A stretch of DNA of 64,000 nt from Flammeovirga sp. OC4. GTDB taxonomy: Bacteria > Bacteroidota > Bacteroidia > Cytophagales > Flammeovirgaceae. The notes beneath the pieces were generated by a model. That model was given only the letters and a program-made list of their open reading frames with translations. It was not told the origin of the DNA and ran no database searches. Positions 25,010 through 34,637 of the stretch are shown one piece after another (positions within the stretch are counted from its first letter, which is position 1; every line of letters starts with the position of its first letter). Made by a program: the position numbers and the translations under genes. The stretch is from the NCBI RefSeq assembly GCF_000812565.1, contig NZ_JTAM01000003.1, forward strand, positions 124,001 through 188,000. The letters are read 5' to 3'.

Positions 25010-28000
25010 ATGATCAGTGAAGTACTATTAAAAATATTTTCAGGTTCTGTTGTAGGTTATACTACTAATGATCTCGCCCTTAGAATGTTATTTGAAAAGG
25101 TGATGGGTATCCCTAGTATAGTGGAACAAACAAAGGATCAATTCATTAATAATATCAGTCAACTCGTTGAATCTGAAATTATCAGACACGACAACATCAG
25201 CGAAGAAGTGAAAAAAGAGGCATTTCAAAATGCTTTACAAGTCATGCTGACTGAATTTATTGAAACGCATTTAAAAGAAGCTTTTCAAGAAGATGAATTG
25301 ATTGCAGATATTCCTGAAATCAATACTTCTATAGATCGTTTTTTAGCCCTGATTGATGAGCAATCCAAAGAAACGATTCGTAAAGGATTGAATGGGCTGT
25401 TAATGAATTCCCATATCACAGATTTCACTTCCAAACAACATATCCGCTATGTATGTGATCAATCTTTCGATATTATTCTTTCCATTTTAAAGAAAGAGAA
25501 TCTTATTGAAGTATTGACCAATGACATCTGGCATGAATTCAAAAGGGAACAAGTGAAGAGTGTTGTATCCCCTATTCTTTTTGAAGCAATTGATCAATAT
25601 ACAGGTGATTTTTTTGATGAATTACATCAATTGATCAAAAATGACGAGTTACCTCTGAATAATTTTATTGATAACTTTTTAAAGCAGATTGAGAATGACG
25701 AACTGATTTTAAAGCTAAGTCAATCTATCTCTCAGAAAAGCATCAGTGAACTCTTAGGATCGGGTGATCATGTGAATATCGCCAAGGAAGTACACCGCAT
25801 CTTGGATAAAGAATTACAAGATCAGAGCGATAATGCACCCATTAAAAGACTTATTAATATTCTTATTGACGTAATCAGTCAAGAAGAAACGACCATCTTT
25901 GATATTCTTCCTCCTACCATTGCTGAAAATTTCGAAAACTTTCTAAGAAGCAATATTCCAATTATTCTTGACGCCGTTGTTGAATGGATTCAAGAAAATC
26001 GGGAAGAAATCAATCACCTCGTTAATGAGGCTTTTGAAGAGGAAGCTAGTTTAATTGGACGCTGGTTAATGGGGCTTTTCGTTGATAGTGTTAGTGAACG
26101 CTTCAAAGTCGTTGACGAGATCATTCATATTGCGAATGATCAAAAAACGGATCAAAACTCAAAGGCACTTGCAGAACAAGGTGCTGAGTTTATGCTCGAC
26201 TATCTTAAGAAAAATAGCATCGGCAGTTTAATTCAGAAATTCGATCAAAAAGGACTCATCAATACGCTGCATGCATTATTAAAAACGCTCATTGATGAGA
26301 AACTACTGGGGCAAGGTGCAGAATCGATGTCCTCCATCATGGATAAAAGAATAGAAAGTATTTGGTCATCAGACAGACAACATGAAGATCTTTCTAAACT
26401 TTTTAAGTTTCTAATTGACGAACAGCTGATTTCAAAATTCATCTATCAGAAAAAATCAACGGAGAAAGCGAAGATTATTGTCAGCGAACGTTTGGATCGC
26501 ATCAAAGAACAACCTTTGTATTCGTTGTTTACAGACGCTACCATTGCCAAATTTGGGAATAAAACACAAAGTTTCTCAGAAGAAGTAATGGCCTCTGAAA
26601 AGGTCGCTATTTCTAAGGCTTTGGAAGGGATTATTGATAAAGAAATTACAAATAAACCTTTTTCAAAGTTAATCAGTTCAAATACCGTTGAGAAGTGGAC
26701 TCCAAAGCTCAAAAAACTGTCAGTAGCTTTTATTCGAGATGAATTTGAAAAAGGGAAGCAACGCCCTATTCATGATTTGGTAAAAATAGCCCAAAAAAGT
26801 GCTTCACTTCCCAAAAAGCTCACCTCAGGTATAGTTGGGTATATTGATAGAAATATCAATCGACTGATGAAAGGGCAAGTGAGTAGAATTGTAGCTGATA
26901 ATCTTCAAAATAAACATAATAAATTGCCTGAAATGGTAAAAGGGTTTATGGGCGAGAACATGAAACCTATTACTTATTTTGGTGCATTTTTAGGCGCTAT
27001 TGCCGGAGGATTAACAGCTTATGTCCCTATGGGTGAAAATCCACTCAGTTTAGGGTTAAGCATCGCCCTAGTCTATGGTATTACGGGTTTAGCAACCAAT
27101 TGGATTGCCATTAAAATGATCTTCAGGCCGTATACTGCAAAATATGTAATGGGTATTAAAGTGCCTTTTACGCCTAGTGTTGTCTCTGCAAATAAGGAAA
27201 ACTTTGCTAACAATATGGGTAAATTTGTCGGGCAACAATTGCTCAATGAAGAGTCTATAGGCAACGATATTCAAGGAAAACTAACTTCACTCAAAGACAG
27301 TATATACAATACCTTTGTAGAAACCGATTACCGCACATTGGATATTCTTTTAGAAACTGAAAAGAAAGGAATTTCAAAGAAGGTAAGTAAAGACTTCACT
27401 CACAATTTGTTTTCAAAAAGGTATGAATACGCTCAAACTTTTGCCAATAAAATAGAAGAAGAAATTGTAAAAATCGATTCATTTCCGGCAAGTTCATTGC
27501 AAACTAAATTCATTGATTTTGCACATAAAGATGCGGTTTATGAAACTTTGTCTAAATTCTTATCAGATAAAGTGATTGATTTGTTCAATAATGACTTAAT
27601 GCTCAATGATGCAATTCCTGATAAATTTGTCGATCAGATGTTTGACGCTGTCAAACAAATTCTCAAAAAGCAATTGGACAAAGCGCATCAATGGATATTA
27701 AAAGATGATTTATTTGATCAACTGAAGAAAGTTTTCAGGGATAAATTGATTGAATATAGAACGAAGTCGTTGAATGAAATTCCGATCTTCAGTGATAATA
27801 AAGTAAAAATCAAAGAAAGTATTTGGAAACTCATGATGGAAACATTGGGAAAAGAGGATTTCCAAAACAAGATTTTACATTTCTTTGAGAAACAATTATT
27901 AGACATTTCCAATCAAGAACAACCCATAAGAACATTGTTTGGTGGAAAACCTTATGAAGCACTTCAAGCAAACAGCATACATATCGTTGAGCAATTGATA

Positions 28001-29140
28001 CAAAGAGTCATCAACCATCTTAATGAAAATGATGAAAAAATTGCTCAAGATGTCTATACTTCTGTAGTGAATAAAAGAAGAATGGCAGCCCTATATGAGG
28101 GGAATATCAAAAGAACCTCAATGGCATTGACCAATAAAAAAATCCCTGATTTATTGTTGAGAGGACTTCCTGATATTACTCAAAAAATTCAAGACAGAAT
28201 TTCTATTATTTCAAGAAAAACGAAGATTAAAGATCTCAATGTGGCCATAAATAACGAGCCGATTAAAGAGACCGTGCTTGGTCTACTTCAAAATCATCGA
28301 TTATTGACAAGTGTGCAATTTGTGCTGAACAGAATTGTTGATGAAATTTTTGAAACAAAGATTGAAAAAATTCTAAGTGTAGGAGCACTCTCTGAAGGTG
28401 AATTGTATGATCAACTCAGTTTAAATCTTGCTCCAGAGATAGAAATTATAAGAAACCACCTTGCTGATAGAATTTCTGATGAAGTCAAACAAGACAACAT
28501 TGTCAATGAATTATCTGATATCATCAAAGAAATTTCAAAGAAGGTCATACTTTCTAAAAAAGTAAAAGACATATTTAAAAATACAGATGAGCAAGAACTT
28601 CGTGAAGGTATTCAAAGCACTTTCACTATTTTATTGAATTCAAGGTCGTCTCAAAAATTTATAAGTACTATAGCACATTATATTGCTGAATACCTTGAAC
28701 AAAATGGCATCTCTGAGATCGTCAATCATGAACAATTGATCTATGATGTAGAAAAAGGGATTGCAAAATCTTTAGAAAACAACAAAAATCAAGAAGTGAT
28801 TAGGGAGTTGATTAAAAATCTCTCTGTAATATTTTTGAATGATTTCAACAAATGCCTTACTACTGACACCAAGAATTATCTACTGAGTAAGATGCTCGAT
28901 GGACTGATGCAATCTGCCTCTCCACATACAAGTGCATTAATCAAAACAATAGATTTCCAAGGCATAGTGGTCAATGAGATTAATCAAATGGACCCTGCCA
29001 AGATTGAGGAACTTTTTTATGGTTTTGCAGGCATGTATTTCAGAAGATTAATTATTTATGGATTCTTTTTAGGATTGCCGATTGGAGCAATGTTAGATTT
29101 TGGTTTGATTCAATTAGTTTCTTTAGTCTTAAAAGAGTAA
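25010..29140 (+). CDS. Giant DUF445 membrane-associated protein, internally duplicated
   Basis: 1376 residues from the ATG at 25010 (five codons earlier the frame begins only with TTG). DUF445 proteins (YheB, YjiN) are usually about 400 residues and carry a hydrophobic stretch with G-x-x-TN-x-x-A-x-x-M-(L/I)-F. That motif occurs twice here: residues 16-30 (GYTTNDLALRMLFEK) and 693-708 (GLATNWIAIKMIFRPY). Hydrophobic segments lie at the N-terminus, at about 650-700 and at the very C-terminus (about 1345-1375). The remainder is long amphipathic helix with recurring IDKEL/IPD..LRG phrases. The layout suggests two helical rods anchored at three points in the membrane. Function unknown. Two envelope protein genes follow closely. 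Confidence 0.82.
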   Translation: MISEVLLKIFSGSVVGYTTNDLALRMLFEKVMGIPSIVEQTKDQFINNISQLVESEIIRHDNISEEVKKEAFQNALQVMLTEFIETHLKEAFQEDELIADIPEINTSIDRFLALIDEQSKETIRKGLNGLLMNSHITDFTSKQHIRYVCDQSFDIILSILKKENLIEVLTNDIWHEFKREQVKSVVSPILFEAIDQYTGDFFDELHQLIKNDELPLNNFIDNFLKQIENDELILKLSQSISQKSISELLGSGDHVNIAKEVHRILDKELQDQSDNAPIKRLINILIDVISQEETTIFDILPPTIAENFENFLRSNIPIILDAVVEWIQENREEINHLVNEAFEEEASLIGRWLMGLFVDSVSERFKVVDEIIHIANDQKTDQNSKALAEQGAEFMLDYLKKNSIGSLIQKFDQKGLINTLHALLKTLIDEKLLGQGAESMSSIMDKRIESIWSSDRQHEDLSKLFKFLIDEQLISKFIYQKKSTEKAKIIVSERLDRIKEQPLYSLFTDATIAKFGNKTQSFSEEVMASEKVAISKALEGIIDKEITNKPFSKLISSNTVEKWTPKLKKLSVAFIRDEFEKGKQRPIHDLVKIAQKSASLPKKLTSGIVGYIDRNINRLMKGQVSRIVADNLQNKHNKLPEMVKGFMGENMKPITYFGAFLGAIAGGLTAYVPMGENPLSLGLSIALVYGITGLATNWIAIKMIFRPYTAKYVMGIKVPFTPSVVSANKENFANNMGKFVGQQLLNEESIGNDIQGKLTSLKDSIYNTFVETDYRTLDILLETEKKGISKKVSKDFTHNLFSKRYEYAQTFANKIEEEIVKIDSFPASSLQTKFIDFAHKDAVYETLSKFLSDKVIDLFNNDLMLNDAIPDKFVDQMFDAVKQILKKQLDKAHQWILKDDLFDQLKKVFRDKLIEYRTKSLNEIPIFSDNKVKIKESIWKLMMETLGKEDFQNKILHFFEKQLLDISNQEQPIRTLFGGKPYEALQANSIHIVEQLIQRVINHLNENDEKIAQDVYTSVVNKRRMAALYEGNIKRTSMALTNKKIPDLLLRGLPDITQKIQDRISIISRKTKIKDLNVAINNEPIKETVLGLLQNHRLLTSVQFVLNRIVDEIFETKIEKILSVGALSEGELYDQLSLNLAPEIEIIRNHLADRISDEVKQDNIVNELSDIIKEISKKVILSKKVKDIFKNTDEQELREGIQSTFTILLNSRSSQKFISTIAHYIAEYLEQNGISEIVNHEQLIYDVEKGIAKSLENNKNQEVIRELIKNLSVIFLNDFNKCLTTDTKNYLLSKMLDGLMQSASPHTSALIKTIDFQGIVVNEINQMDPAKIEELFYGFAGMYFRRLIIYGFFLGLPIGAMLDFGLIQLVSLVLKE

Positions 29141-29169
29141 ATTGAATTGACCAAAAACCAATTTCAAAA

Positions 29170-29958
29170 ATGAAAGCTACCTTTATACTCTCTTTTTTAG
29201 TCTTATTGTTTTTCAATACTACTTTTGCTCAAAAGCAAAAAAAAACGTTAGACATTGAGCATGACTCAAGCATCACAATGATGCGTAAAAACATTGTTCG
29301 TTTTAATCTTACTCCTTATTTACTTTGGGGAAGCGGAAATTATGTCTTAGGATATGAACGAAGAATCAATGATTTTCAATCTGTTTCTTTAAATGTGGGA
29401 AGTCTTACTTTCCCAAAAATTGTCAATCTACCTCTGGGTAATGGCGCTGCAAGAGATTTCAAAAATACAGGCTATAGTATTGCAGCAGATTATAGACGTT
29501 ATTTTAAGAAAAGAAATAGAGGTTTTGCCCCTGATGGTTTGTATTGGGGACCCTATATTGCATATTACAGATACAATTTAAGCAATAATGTTAGTTTCGA
29601 TAGCCTTGGAGGTCAGCCCGTTCAAGGTGAACCTATTCAAGCAACAATGAAAGGAAGTGCAGATATTCTGAATATAGGTATTGAATTAGGATATCAATTT
29701 ATTATTAAAAAAAGAATTGCTGTGGACCTTATCATGATAGGTCCTGGCTATGGTATTTATACGGGAAAACTAAAGTTGGATAGTGATGTGGAAATCCCCG
29801 AAGAAGCTGAAGTTTTACAAGAAATAAAAAATGGATTAATTGAAAAATTCCCTGGGCTTGATGGTTTACTCGATGGAGAAGAAGTCAATACCAATGGAGA
29901 TTTCAGGACATGGACTGGAGGTCTTCGGTTTGTGATACAAGTGGGATATTCTTTTTAA
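29170..29958 (+). CDS. Predicted outer-membrane beta-barrel protein
   Basis: 262 residues with a signal peptide (to about TTFAQ, residue 21). The mature part alternates polar and hydrophobic residues, has many glycine/aromatic pairs (LTPYLLWGSGNYVLGYERR, LYWGPYIAYYRYNL, IGPGYGIYTG) and ends in aromatic Phe after GYSF, as expected of a beta-barrel inserted by the Bam machinery. It resembles DUF3575-like barrels but I cannot fix a family. It starts 29 bp after the DUF445 gene, so both likely act at the envelope from one transcript. Confidence 0.7.
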   Translation: MKATFILSFLVLLFFNTTFAQKQKKTLDIEHDSSITMMRKNIVRFNLTPYLLWGSGNYVLGYERRINDFQSVSLNVGSLTFPKIVNLPLGNGAARDFKNTGYSIAADYRRYFKKRNRGFAPDGLYWGPYIAYYRYNLSNNVSFDSLGGQPVQGEPIQATMKGSADILNIGIELGYQFIIKKRIAVDLIMIGPGYGIYTGKLKLDSDVEIPEEAEVLQEIKNGLIEKFPGLDGLLDGEEVNTNGDFRTWTGGLRFVIQVGYSF

Positions 29959-30002
29959 TATAGTTACTGCAACCAAACAAATATTTTACATTTTAATATA
30001 CT

Positions 30003-30728
30003 ATGAAAACTCTTACACTCATTTCGCTACTATGCCTAAGCTCTTTCATCTGCTTTGGTCAACAATTCGTACCTGCAATACCTTCAACTGCTATGTCAGG
30101 TGCTAAAAACTCCTATGTGATCAAAAATGATGGCACTAAAATCATAGGAAAAGTAACTTCTTCCTATCTCGTAAAAAATGTATTGAAAAGTTTCACCTTT
30201 AAAACAGAAAGTGGGGAGAAATTTAAATTCAAAGCAGAAGATGTAAAGGAAGTAGGGATCAAAACTCTGAAAATACAAACCTACACACAAGCTGTTACTG
30301 CCAACTCTATCACTGAATTAGCGGGAAGAGACTTCAATAAAGTTGTTGACCAAGAGTACTTCTACTTTGAACAAGCATTGCTTCCTGGCAAGAAAAATAA
30401 ATTTGCCTTAATGCAACTTTTAAACCCTGGTTTTGACCATGTTGTAAAAGTATACAAAGACCCGAATGCTAAAGAAACTACTGGACTTGGTGTTGGAGGT
30501 ATAAAAGTCACTGGCGGTATTGACAAATCCTATTTAGTATGTGATGCAGGATCAAATAGAGCCGTTTACCTTGAAAAGAAAAAGTATACAAAAGAATCAA
30601 AGACGGTCATTTTCACAAAATGCCCTGACATCTTCGAGAAATATTACGGAGGTGATAAATTTGCGTGGAGAGATTTTGCCGAGCACGTATATGTTTATGA
30701 CCAACTTTGTGGTGATCAGGCAAAATAA
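30003..30728 (+). CDS. Secreted protein of unknown function
   Basis: 241 residues with a signal peptide (to about ICFGQ, residue 20). A short beta-rich segment (YVIKNDGTKIIGKVTSSYL, then KFKFKAEDVKEVGIK, residues 38-85) looks like the small domain seen in many Bacteroidota lipoproteins and secreted proteins in which a nucleotide-like name is absent. Three cysteines lie near the C-terminus (VCDAGSNR, KCPDIFEKYYG, QLCGDQ). No enzymatic motif is evident. It follows the barrel gene by 44 bp and ends before a strong terminator, so it is probably the last gene of the DUF445 operon. Confidence 0.6.
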   Translation: MKTLTLISLLCLSSFICFGQQFVPAIPSTAMSGAKNSYVIKNDGTKIIGKVTSSYLVKNVLKSFTFKTESGEKFKFKAEDVKEVGIKTLKIQTYTQAVTANSITELAGRDFNKVVDQEYFYFEQALLPGKKNKFALMQLLNPGFDHVVKVYKDPNAKETTGLGVGGIKVTGGIDKSYLVCDAGSNRAVYLEKKKYTKESKTVIFTKCPDIFEKYYGGDKFAWRDFAEHVYVYDQLCGDQAK

Positions 30729-30759
30729 AATTGCTCTTTTCAAAGTCTTTTAAGTAGAC

Positions 30760-30810
30760 AAAAAGATTCCCATTTCTAGTATTAAAGCTAAAAGAAATGG
30801 GAATCTTTTT
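30760..30810. terminator. Bidirectional terminator between convergent genes
   Basis: A perfect 18-bp stem (30760-30777 with 30793-30810, loop of 15) with A-run on the left and T-run on the right, between the plus-strand secreted protein gene and the minus-strand SCO gene. Confidence 0.93.
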
Positions 30811-30854
30811 ATGTATATGTCATTAAAACAATTCTGAGCTATAGGAAAAACGTT

Positions 30855-31499
30855 CTAAGCTTCTTCTTTTAGGATTTGAATATCCTTGACTAATTGACGC
30901 ATTTCTAATTTTAAGGTACCATTATAAATACCTCTGATTTTTTTATTCTGATCTACTAAAATAAAATGTTCCGTATGTAAAAATTCAGTACTATCTTTTG
31001 TAAAACCTAAGTCTTCTTCAGCAAAATAAGACTGCCTTGCCAATTGATAGATTTCCCCTTTGGTTCCCGTCAAAAAATGCCAATTTTCAGAGGTAATTTC
31101 TTTAGCCGTTACATACTCCTGTAAAACTTCCACATTGTCTATCCAAGGAGTAACAGTGTAGGACATTAATTGTATATCATTATCATCTGAAAACTCATCA
31201 TCTACAATTTTCATATTTTCTGTCATTACAGGGCAAATACTTCCACAACTTGTAAATATGAAATTCGCCACATGTATTTTCCCTTCAATATCTTTTTGAG
31301 TAATGATCTGATTATGTTGATTTTTCATCTCAAAATCAGCGATAGAGTGCGTAATTTTAGATTCAATTTCTTGATCAGAACTCAAAAAATGAGGTGTAAA
31401 ATCAGGTGTATTATAAAAAGGCAATTGCTTTTCATTTTTTACACAACTAGTATTTACAAAAACACTAATGATTAGAGCTATACAACTAAAAAGTCTCAT
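30855..31499 (-). CDS. SCO1/SenC family copper-binding lipoprotein
   Basis: SCO proteins are thioredoxin-fold chaperones that deliver copper to the CuA centre of cytochrome oxidase or handle thiol redox. The lipobox (VNTSC) puts the lipid cysteine at residue 19 from the ATG at 31499. The metal/thiol motif CGSICP (a CxxxC) is near residue 85, preceded by ANFIFTS, and the ligand histidine is in FLHTEHFILVD. Both are needed for copper binding. It overlaps the 3' end of the MORN gene by 14 bases, so translation is likely coupled. An ATG three codons further upstream (31508) also exists. The neighbouring YHYH and MORN lipoproteins suggest a joint periplasmic copper or metal role (inference). Confidence 0.88.
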   Translation of the reverse strand: MRLFSCIALIISVFVNTSCVKNEKQLPFYNTPDFTPHFLSSDQEIESKITHSIADFEMKNQHNQIITQKDIEGKIHVANFIFTSCGSICPVMTENMKIVDDEFSDDNDIQLMSYTVTPWIDNVEVLQEYVTAKEITSENWHFLTGTKGEIYQLARQSYFAEEDLGFTKDSTEFLHTEHFILVDQNKKIRGIYNGTLKLEMRQLVKDIQILKEEA

Positions 31500-32079
31500 C
31501 TGATACATTAATACAATTTTTTGTTCCTAACAATCCAAATCTTCTTCCCTCTTTGATTACATAATTCGCTTTGATTTTTCCATTATCATACCATACCTGT
31601 TGTACTCCTTCTTCTTTTCCAATATGATAATTTTGATTTCGTATTAAGCGACCTGAACCTGTCCAAGCTTTTGCATTTCCTTCATAAAGGTCATTTTGAA
31701 AGTTGGTGATAAAACGAATCTTTCCATTGGGGTAATAACCAATTTGTTGTCCTTCTTTTTTCCCTTCTTTGTAATACCTTACTTCTTCTAAGATATTATT
31801 AGGGTAATACTTCACCCACTTCCCTTCCTTTTGACCATCAGAATACCTTCTTACACGAAGTGTATCAGTACCATTAGGATAAGTCCAATAAATCATTCCA
31901 CTAAAACGTTTCCCATTCACATAGAAAATACCTTTAGAAGATTTTGTCGATACCTCTTGAGCGTTAACCATTTCAAGAGATACCACTTTCTTATTTTCAC
32001 GTTTCTGTGGTGCACATGAAAATAAGAAAATGAAGAGAAGTAAGATAAAATTAGTTGGTTGAAGTACCTGGCGTTCCAT
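31486..32079 (-). CDS. MORN-repeat (YwqK-like) lipoprotein
   Basis: From the ATG at 32079 it begins MERQVLQPTNFILLLF with a lipobox ending FSC, so it is a lipoprotein. The mature part is made of about five MORN-type repeats of 22-24 residues (DGQKEGKWVKYY, EGKKEGQQIGYYPNGK, NDLYEGNAKAW, IGKEEGVQQVWYDNGK), the layout annotated as toxin-antitoxin YwqK family, a name that does not imply antitoxin function here. The start lies inside the 3' end of the YHYH gene (29-base overlap), and the stop lies inside the SCO gene, so the three are translationally linked. In-frame starts further upstream would lengthen the overlap and lack a signal. Confidence 0.8.
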   Translation of the reverse strand: MERQVLQPTNFILLLFIFLFSCAPQKRENKKVVSLEMVNAQEVSTKSSKGIFYVNGKRFSGMIYWTYPNGTDTLRVRRYSDGQKEGKWVKYYPNNILEEVRYYKEGKKEGQQIGYYPNGKIRFITNFQNDLYEGNAKAWTGSGRLIRNQNYHIGKEEGVQQVWYDNGKIKANYVIKEGRRFGLLGTKNCINVSDETF

Positions 32080-32860
32080 AATATCCATTTCCGTTAATGT
32101 AAGGGTCTTCTGCAGTAATATGATAATGATATGTACCATCAGGGTAATCTTCAGTAGCGTGTGAATGACCGTGATAATCGTCTAAATCGTCATTTGTAAC
32201 AGCTACTCCATTCTCCCTTGGTCCATAAACTGGGAAACCATCCAATAAAAAGCCCAATAAGCCTTCTGATCCAATTGTGTCTTGGCTTGTTAAATAAACA
32301 GGTTCTAAATGGTAATGATACTCCCCTGATCTCTGCGGATGACCATTGTATTGATCAAAACTAAAAATTTCATCTGTCAAAGGTTGATTGTTAGGGCCAG
32401 CATATTGGTTATAAAAAGACACGCCATTGACTGCAATTCCCATAGTCCCTAAAGAAGTAGGTTGATGGTTTGTTGCTTCTTGGGGATTTAAAGGTAATTT
32501 GACTACACGATCAAAAGAAGAAATACGATTGGGATTTAAATGAAAGTCATTACTATTATATGCCTCATAACGACTACTCCACTCTGTATCTTGATAATAA
32601 GGGCTTCCATGGTCGGGCAGACCGTCCACTTCAATCACTACAAAATCTCCTTCAACGTATATATCTGAAGCACCATATATTTTTTTATAAACAGATAAAT
32701 CTACACTTGAATCATCATCAGACGAATCATCGTTTGAAGTATCGTCATCAACAGTAGGAGTTTCATCTTGAGGTGTGACATTAGAATCGTCTTCATCACT
32801 CGTCGAACAATTCATTAAAAAAGTACACAATAGTAGAGTCACTAAATAAGCTTTTTTCAT
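32051..32860 (-). CDS. YHYH-domain lipoprotein
   Basis: From the ATG at 32860 the protein has 269 residues: lipobox (FLMNC, lipid Cys near 17), an Asp/Ser-rich linker (about 20-55) and the YHYH domain. The signature appears as EYHYHLEP and, near the C-terminus, TYHYHITAEDPY with GFLLDGFPVYGP between. Four histidines in two YHYH boxes plus HGHSH look suited to metal binding, but the domain function is not established. A frame extension to 32890 begins only with TTG. It is the first gene of the YHYH-MORN-SCO set. An inverted repeat gggtac...gtaccc (32911-32933) lies 50 bp upstream. Confidence 0.88.
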   Translation of the reverse strand: MKKAYLVTLLLCTFLMNCSTSDEDDSNVTPQDETPTVDDDTSNDDSSDDDSSVDLSVYKKIYGASDIYVEGDFVVIEVDGLPDHGSPYYQDTEWSSRYEAYNSNDFHLNPNRISSFDRVVKLPLNPQEATNHQPTSLGTMGIAVNGVSFYNQYAGPNNQPLTDEIFSFDQYNGHPQRSGEYHYHLEPVYLTSQDTIGSEGLLGFLLDGFPVYGPRENGVAVTNDDLDDYHGHSHATEDYPDGTYHYHITAEDPYINGNGYYGTPGTSTN

Positions 32861-33075
32861 AGTAAAAATAGAATAATGGTTATTTTTCAATCAATATCTA
32901 TCCATTAAAGGGGTACGCCATACCGTTGTACCCAATTATTAGATACTTTTTTTGAAAAATTCATATAAAAAGTAGTTTTAAAAGCTACAAAAAATTTTCA
33001 TCAACTACAAAAAGTTACACACCACCATCTAAAAAACAAGCTATTTCAACTATTCATACTATTATAATACAATTA

Positions 33076-33918
33076 TCATGAATTAGCATTCCGGAATTGA
33101 GAAGGAGACATTCCTTCCTTCTTTTTAAATATTCTTGTAAAATAAAGAGGGTCATTATACCCTACATCATAGGCAATTTCGTTGATGGGTAATGTGGTTG
33201 AATGTAATAGTTCTTTGGCTTTTTTAATTCTTTGACTGGACAAATACTTGGAAGGAGTTTCATCATATACTTTCTGAAATTCTCTTTTAAAAGAAGATAC
33301 ACTTAAATGACATAACTTTGCTAACTCTTCAATCGACAAATTAGAAAAGGTATGTAATTCAATAACCTTTTTTAGGTGAGAAGTCCTAGGAGAATAAAGA
33401 TCATTGATCAATTCTAAAACCGAGGAAACATTATTCGTTTGGATAAGCAGCAACACTAACTCTTTGATTTTTAACTCCAACAAATCTTCGTTTACTAAAG
33501 AGGGGTTATCAAAATAAAATTCCAAAGAATCGATAAAGCGGGCAATAATAGCTTCATCTTCTACAATTCTAGTTTTAGGGTTGGTCATTTGTTTTTCAAT
33601 CAACTTAGGTAGCTCATTGATATACAATTTCTTTAATAAATCTGGAAATAGATGTACTGCTATTACTTCAACACTTTCCTTTTCCTGTTTTTGTAAAAAC
33701 TCTAGAAAGTAGGTATCACAACGCAATAAAATTGCTTCTTTCTTCTGCACTTCCACATTATCTTGCCCTGAATGTAACTTTATATGAGCATCTTTCATAT
33801 ACAAAAAACACCCTTCATTCTGAAAAACTCTTTCTTTCGTGTAAGGTACTTTGATTGTGGTTTTCTCAATAAGAGGTCTACCTTGATAATTAAAACTAAT
33901 TGCTCCTTCCATATTCAT
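33076..33918 (-). CDS. AraC-family transcriptional regulator
   Basis: 280 residues. The N-terminal part (1-170) is a cupin-like effector region (GCFLYMKDAHIKLHSGQ, EAILLRCDTYFLEFL) as in ExsA-type Bacteroidota regulators; the C-terminal 100 residues hold two helix-turn-helix motifs (LSIEELAKLCHLSVSSFKREF and LPINEIAYDVGYNDPLYFTRIFKK). It follows the AhpD-like gene, but a terminator lies between, so it is likely transcribed mainly from its own start. Control of the DoxX/AhpD genes just upstream is a reasonable inference. Confidence 0.92.
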   Translation of the reverse strand: MNMEGAISFNYQGRPLIEKTTIKVPYTKERVFQNEGCFLYMKDAHIKLHSGQDNVEVQKKEAILLRCDTYFLEFLQKQEKESVEVIAVHLFPDLLKKLYINELPKLIEKQMTNPKTRIVEDEAIIARFIDSLEFYFDNPSLVNEDLLELKIKELVLLLIQTNNVSSVLELINDLYSPRTSHLKKVIELHTFSNLSIEELAKLCHLSVSSFKREFQKVYDETPSKYLSSQRIKKAKELLHSTTLPINEIAYDVGYNDPLYFTRIFKKKEGMSPSQFRNANS

Positions 33919-33933
33919 AAAGTGAAGATACCG

Positions 33934-33964
33934 AAAAAAGAGGTGATTAAATAACCACCCCTTT
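33934..33964 (-). terminator. Terminator of the AhpD-like gene
   Basis: Reverse-strand stem aaaggggtg / cacctcttt (33956-33964 with 33937-33945, one G-U pair) followed by TTTTTTcgg. It separates the AhpD-like gene from the AraC gene. Confidence 0.75.
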
Positions 33965-33995
33965 TACAAAATTTAAACTGCTTCGAGATGTTTTT

Positions 33996-34562
33996 TTAAA
34001 CATGCTCTACACCTTTCTTATCCCATGCAAATGGCTGAAAAGCATTATCTAGTGGTGTTTTAGACACATGGTTTGTATAATTACTTATGGTCTTCTGTGC
34101 CAAACCTAAGATAATTTCTAATACATTCGTTTCAGTGTAGCCTGCACTAAAGAAAGCTCCAAGTTGATCTTCTGTCACGAAACCTCTTTCACGTACCAAT
34201 GCAATTGTGAAAGTTCTAAGTGCTTCTAGTTTTTCATTTGGCAGCGGCGTCTCATTTCTTAAAGCTTCTGTGATTTCTGGAGCAACCTTCATTGCATTTG
34301 CAATTGCTGTATGCGCAGGAACACAATAGTGGCATTCATTCTCTACATTAATAGTTTGCCATACTACTGTCAATTCATCGTTATTGAATGAAGTACTAGA
34401 AAATGCCTCATGTAAATAATCGTAAGCTTTCGCTAATTGAGGAGAGTCAGCCAATGTACCAATTAAGTTCGGTACAAAACCAAATGCTTTTTTCTTTGCT
34501 TCTAATAATTCTTTACTTGCTTGAGGAGCTGTTTCTGAATTGTGGATTTTAAAATTTGCCAT
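33996..34562 (-). CDS. AhpD-like carboxymuconolactone decarboxylase family protein
   Basis: 188 residues, all helical. The redox motif is ENECHYCVPAH (C77, C80, H84), a CxxC with the downstream histidine that in AhpD relays protons for peroxide reduction. Members annotated as alkylhydroperoxidase or carboxymuconolactone decarboxylase share it; with the CxxC intact, a peroxidase role fits better than a decarboxylase. It lies 75 bp after the DoxX-like gene and before the AraC regulator, suggesting a small redox unit. Confidence 0.88.
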   Translation of the reverse strand: MANFKIHNSETAPQASKELLEAKKKAFGFVPNLIGTLADSPQLAKAYDYLHEAFSSTSFNNDELTVVWQTINVENECHYCVPAHTAIANAMKVAPEITEALRNETPLPNEKLEALRTFTIALVRERGFVTEDQLGAFFSAGYTETNVLEIILGLAQKTISNYTNHVSKTPLDNAFQPFAWDKKGVEHV

Positions 34563-34637
34563 GATCTAATAAAATTTAGGGTGTTAGATTCCTAGACCTA
34601 CTTTATGAAGGCCTTAAGAATTAAATTGATTAATGAA

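Noticed and set aside
31486-32079. Antitoxin of a toxin-antitoxin pair (YwqK annotation)
   Set aside because: The MORN repeats with a lipobox put it in the envelope, and no toxin gene adjoins it; the family name is not evidence for such a role.
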